Assembly (NCBI GenBank): GCA_022600335.1
Contig: JAHZKN010000105.1
Coordinates: 1-7,771, forward strand
DNA length: 7,771 bases
From: Alphaproteobacteria bacterium
GTDB taxonomy: Bacteria > Pseudomonadota > Alphaproteobacteria > Rhizobiales > Hyphomicrobiaceae
Direction of reading: 5' to 3'
The first letter of the stretch is position 1. Each line of letters opens with the position of its first letter. Below the pieces are notes generated by a model. That model worked only from the letters and a program-made list of their open reading frames with translations, did no database searches and was not told where the DNA came from. Both the position numbers and the translations under genes were made by a program. Shown piece by piece: positions 6,723 to 7,771 of the stretch.

Positions 6723-7028
6723 ATGGCCGCACGCATTTACAAGCCCGCTAAGACAGCCATGCAGTCCGGCATGGCGCGCACAAAGGACTGGGTGCTGGAG
6801 ATCGAGCCACAAGCGGCGCGTGCAAACGATCCGCTCATGGGCTGGACCAGTTCGGCAGATACCAACCAGCAAGTGCGCCTGACATTCGACAGCAAGGACG
6901 CGGCGGTTGCCTTCGCGGTCAAGCAGGGCTGGGCCTATACGGTTCGTGAGCCCAAGGTGCGTCGCCCGGTCCCTAAGTCGTATGCGGATAATTTCCGCTA
7001 TGGCCGCAAGGGTGCCTGGACACATTAA
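6723..7028 (+). CDS. ETC complex I subunit, NDUFS4 (18 kDa) homolog
   Basis: A 101-residue protein matching the alphaproteobacterial homologs of mitochondrial NDUFS4, an accessory subunit on the peripheral arm of NADH:ubiquinone oxidoreductase near the NADH-oxidising module. Hallmarks seen are ARIYKPAKTAMQSG (3-16), W-V-L-E-I-E (23-28), DPLMGWTSSADTNQQVRLTF (36-55), the helix SKDAAVAFAVKQGWAYTV (57-74) and the C-terminal PKSYADNFRYGR...WTH (84-101). The length is normal for the bacterial form, which lacks the mitochondrial targeting sequence. GAGAG stands about 7 nt before the ATG. It follows tRNA-Pro by 87 bp with a separate hairpin after the stop, and the main nuo genes are not in the window. 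As I understand it, this gene is usually found away from the nuo cluster in this class. Confidence 0.93.
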   Translation: MAARIYKPAKTAMQSGMARTKDWVLEIEPQAARANDPLMGWTSSADTNQQVRLTFDSKDAAVAFAVKQGWAYTVREPKVRRPVPKSYADNFRYGRKGAWTH

Positions 7029-7040
7029 ACTTTCTAGAGA

Positions 7041-7064
7041 GCGTTGGTGCGCCAACACCAATGC
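7041..7064 (+). terminator. Hairpin after the NDUFS4-like gene (possible terminator)
   Basis: GCGTTGGTG (7041-7049) pairs with CACCAATGC (7056-7064) over 9 bp with one G-T wobble and a 6-nt loop, starting 12 nt after the stop codon. The position suits a transcript end, but no T-run follows, so it may instead protect the 3' end or act with Rho. Confidence 0.45.
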
Positions 7065-7190
7065 GCTGTGTTGCAGCCAAGGCCTGCACCGTGTCTGAAC
7101 TCTGATCAAATTCAATGAGGGCCCCATCCTGCCGGCCCGACTACCCGATGTAATGGGCTCTGGCGCAGGTGTTTACTGAAGCTCAATGAG

Positions 7191-7252
7191 ATGCTGTCAG
7201 ACTGGCCAAGCACGGTGCTCGCGCCACCGGAGAGGGGCGCAATCGACAGCAT
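7191..7252 (+). other. Possible three-way-junction leader before the methyltransferase gene
   Basis: ATGCTGTC (7191-7198) and GACAGCAT (7245-7252) are perfect 8-bp inverse complements. They enclose two small hairpins: AGCA/TGCT (7209-7212 with 7216-7219) and GCGCC/GGCGC (7221-7225 with 7236-7240). The element ends 36 nt before the methyltransferase start. I do not recognise it as a known riboswitch class. It was found by eye without energy calculation and may be fortuitous. Confidence 0.3.
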
Positions 7253-7292
7253 GCTTTCTGTGATGCCTCATCTGAAAGAGCCTACCCGATGA
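7191..7292 (+). CDS. Possible 33-residue ORF coupled to the methyltransferase gene
   Basis: An ATG at 7191 opens a 33-codon frame whose TGA (7290-7292) overlaps the methyltransferase ATG (7289-7291) as ATGA, the usual sign of translational coupling. Its product begins MLSDWPSTVLAPPERG and ends MPHLKEPTR. Later in-frame ATGs at 7251 and 7263 could give shorter leader peptides. The ribosome site is poor (GAAG about 9 nt upstream). I recognise no family. The same bases can also fold into a branched RNA, so this could equally be an untranslated leader. Confidence 0.22.
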   Translation: MLSDWPSTVLAPPERGAIDSMLSVMPHLKEPTR

Positions 7293-7771
7293 CGACAGTT
7301 GCCCTAACAGCACCATCGCTTGATGGTTGGTATTCCAAAAAAGATGCCACGTATTTTGACGGGTTGCGGCATGACTTTCTCGATCGCATGCCACAAAATT
7401 TGGATGCGCATATCCTCGAGATTGGTTGCGGAACCGGTGCAACCGGGCGCGTGGCATTGAGTTCCGGAAAATGTCAGCGTTATGTTGGTGTTGAACTCAT
7501 GGCCGATGCCGCAGCTGTTGCACGGCGCGATTTGAGCCAGGTGGTTGTCGGCAACATCGAGCATTTGGATGCCGATTTTCCCGACGCGCCGTTTGATGCG
7601 CTGATCTTATCGGAGGTTCTGGAACACCTGATCGATCCGTGGGCCGCGCTCGGCAAACTTTCACGGGTTCTGAAACCGGGCGCTAAGGTGTTCGCCAGTT
7701 CGCCAAACGTTGCCCATTGGTGGATCATTGCCAGTTTATTGGGCGGCCGCTTTGATCTTACAGATCGTGGT
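7289..7771 (+). CDS. Class I SAM-dependent methyltransferase (5' part, cut by window end)
   Basis: The first 161 residues of a Rossmann-fold methyltransferase of the type 11/12 (UbiG-like) group; the 3' end lies outside the window. Motif I, ILEIGCGTGATG (42-53), binds SAM. YVGVEL (65-70) ends in the acidic residue that usually holds the ribose hydroxyls. FDALILSEVLEHLIDPWAAL (102-121) covers motifs II/III with the EVLEH signature. LSRVLKPGAKVFASSPNVAHW (124-144) is the following strand-helix region. The N-terminal WYSKKDATYFDGLRHDFL segment resembles methyltransferases found beside glycosyltransferases in surface-polysaccharide loci, a weak hint at its substrate. GAAAGAG stands 8 nt before the ATG, which is the first ATG in a frame open upstream to 7190. 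The substrate cannot be read from this part. Confidence 0.88.
   Translation, partial: MTTVALTAPSLDGWYSKKDATYFDGLRHDFLDRMPQNLDAHILEIGCGTGATGRVALSSGKCQRYVGVELMADAAAVARRDLSQVVVGNIEHLDADFPDAPFDALILSEVLEHLIDPWAALGKLSRVLKPGAKVFASSPNVAHWWIIASLLGGRFDLTDRG

Noticed and set aside
6570..7127. 185-codon minus-strand open frame
   Set aside because: It covers the tRNA and the NDUFS4-like gene in antisense. Both of those are certain, so this is a shadow.
7141..7291. 10-bp direct repeat CTACCCGATG at 7141-7150 and 7282-7291
   Set aside because: The flanks are unrelated and the second copy overlaps the methyltransferase start. A single match of this length within such a gap can arise by chance.

Overview
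The window looks like chromosomal DNA of an alphaproteobacterium of moderately high GC content. The best evidence is a 101-residue homolog of the mitochondrial complex I subunit NDUFS4, a double cold-shock-domain protein of the alphaproteobacterial type, and a reductase of the APS-using (iron-sulfur) type encoded in the order cysH-cysD-cysN. I cannot place it in a genus. There are no insertion sequences, integrases, CRISPR arrays or phage genes.

Positions 75-4223, minus strand: assimilatory sulfate reduction. cysH, cysD and cysN are read in that order and overlap by 4 bp (ATGA) and 1 bp (TAATG), so they form one tightly coupled operon. CysD and CysN make APS from sulfate and ATP. CysH has the CC...CxxC iron-sulfur ligands of APS reductases and turns APS directly into sulfite. 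CysN carries no APS kinase domain, which fits a route that skips PAPS. Downstream, after a 161-bp structured gap, lies a TauE/SafE-family membrane protein, a plausible sulfite or sulfonate-related anion exporter. No sulfite reductase gene is present in the window.

Positions 4224-5176: a 953-bp divergent gap between cysH and a cold-shock gene. It holds the AT-rich cysH leader and promoter region, several inverted and direct repeats, and no gene I recognise.

Positions 5177-7028, plus strand: a double cold-shock-domain protein followed by a clear intrinsic terminator, a membrane-anchored DUF192 protein, tRNA-Pro(UGG), and the NDUFS4-like complex I accessory subunit followed by a hairpin. These look like separate transcription units.

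Positions 7029-7771: a 260-bp gap with a hairpin, a possible 33-codon ORF whose stop overlaps the next start (ATGA), and the 5' part of a class I SAM-dependent methyltransferase cut by the window edge.

I see no clearly novel multi-gene system. The points most worth checking are an EcfG-like stress promoter in front of the putative sulfite exporter, the switchable-looking hairpins in the same gap, a T-stem mismatch in the tRNA, the leader of the methyltransferase gene, and the unexplained cysH/cold-shock gap.
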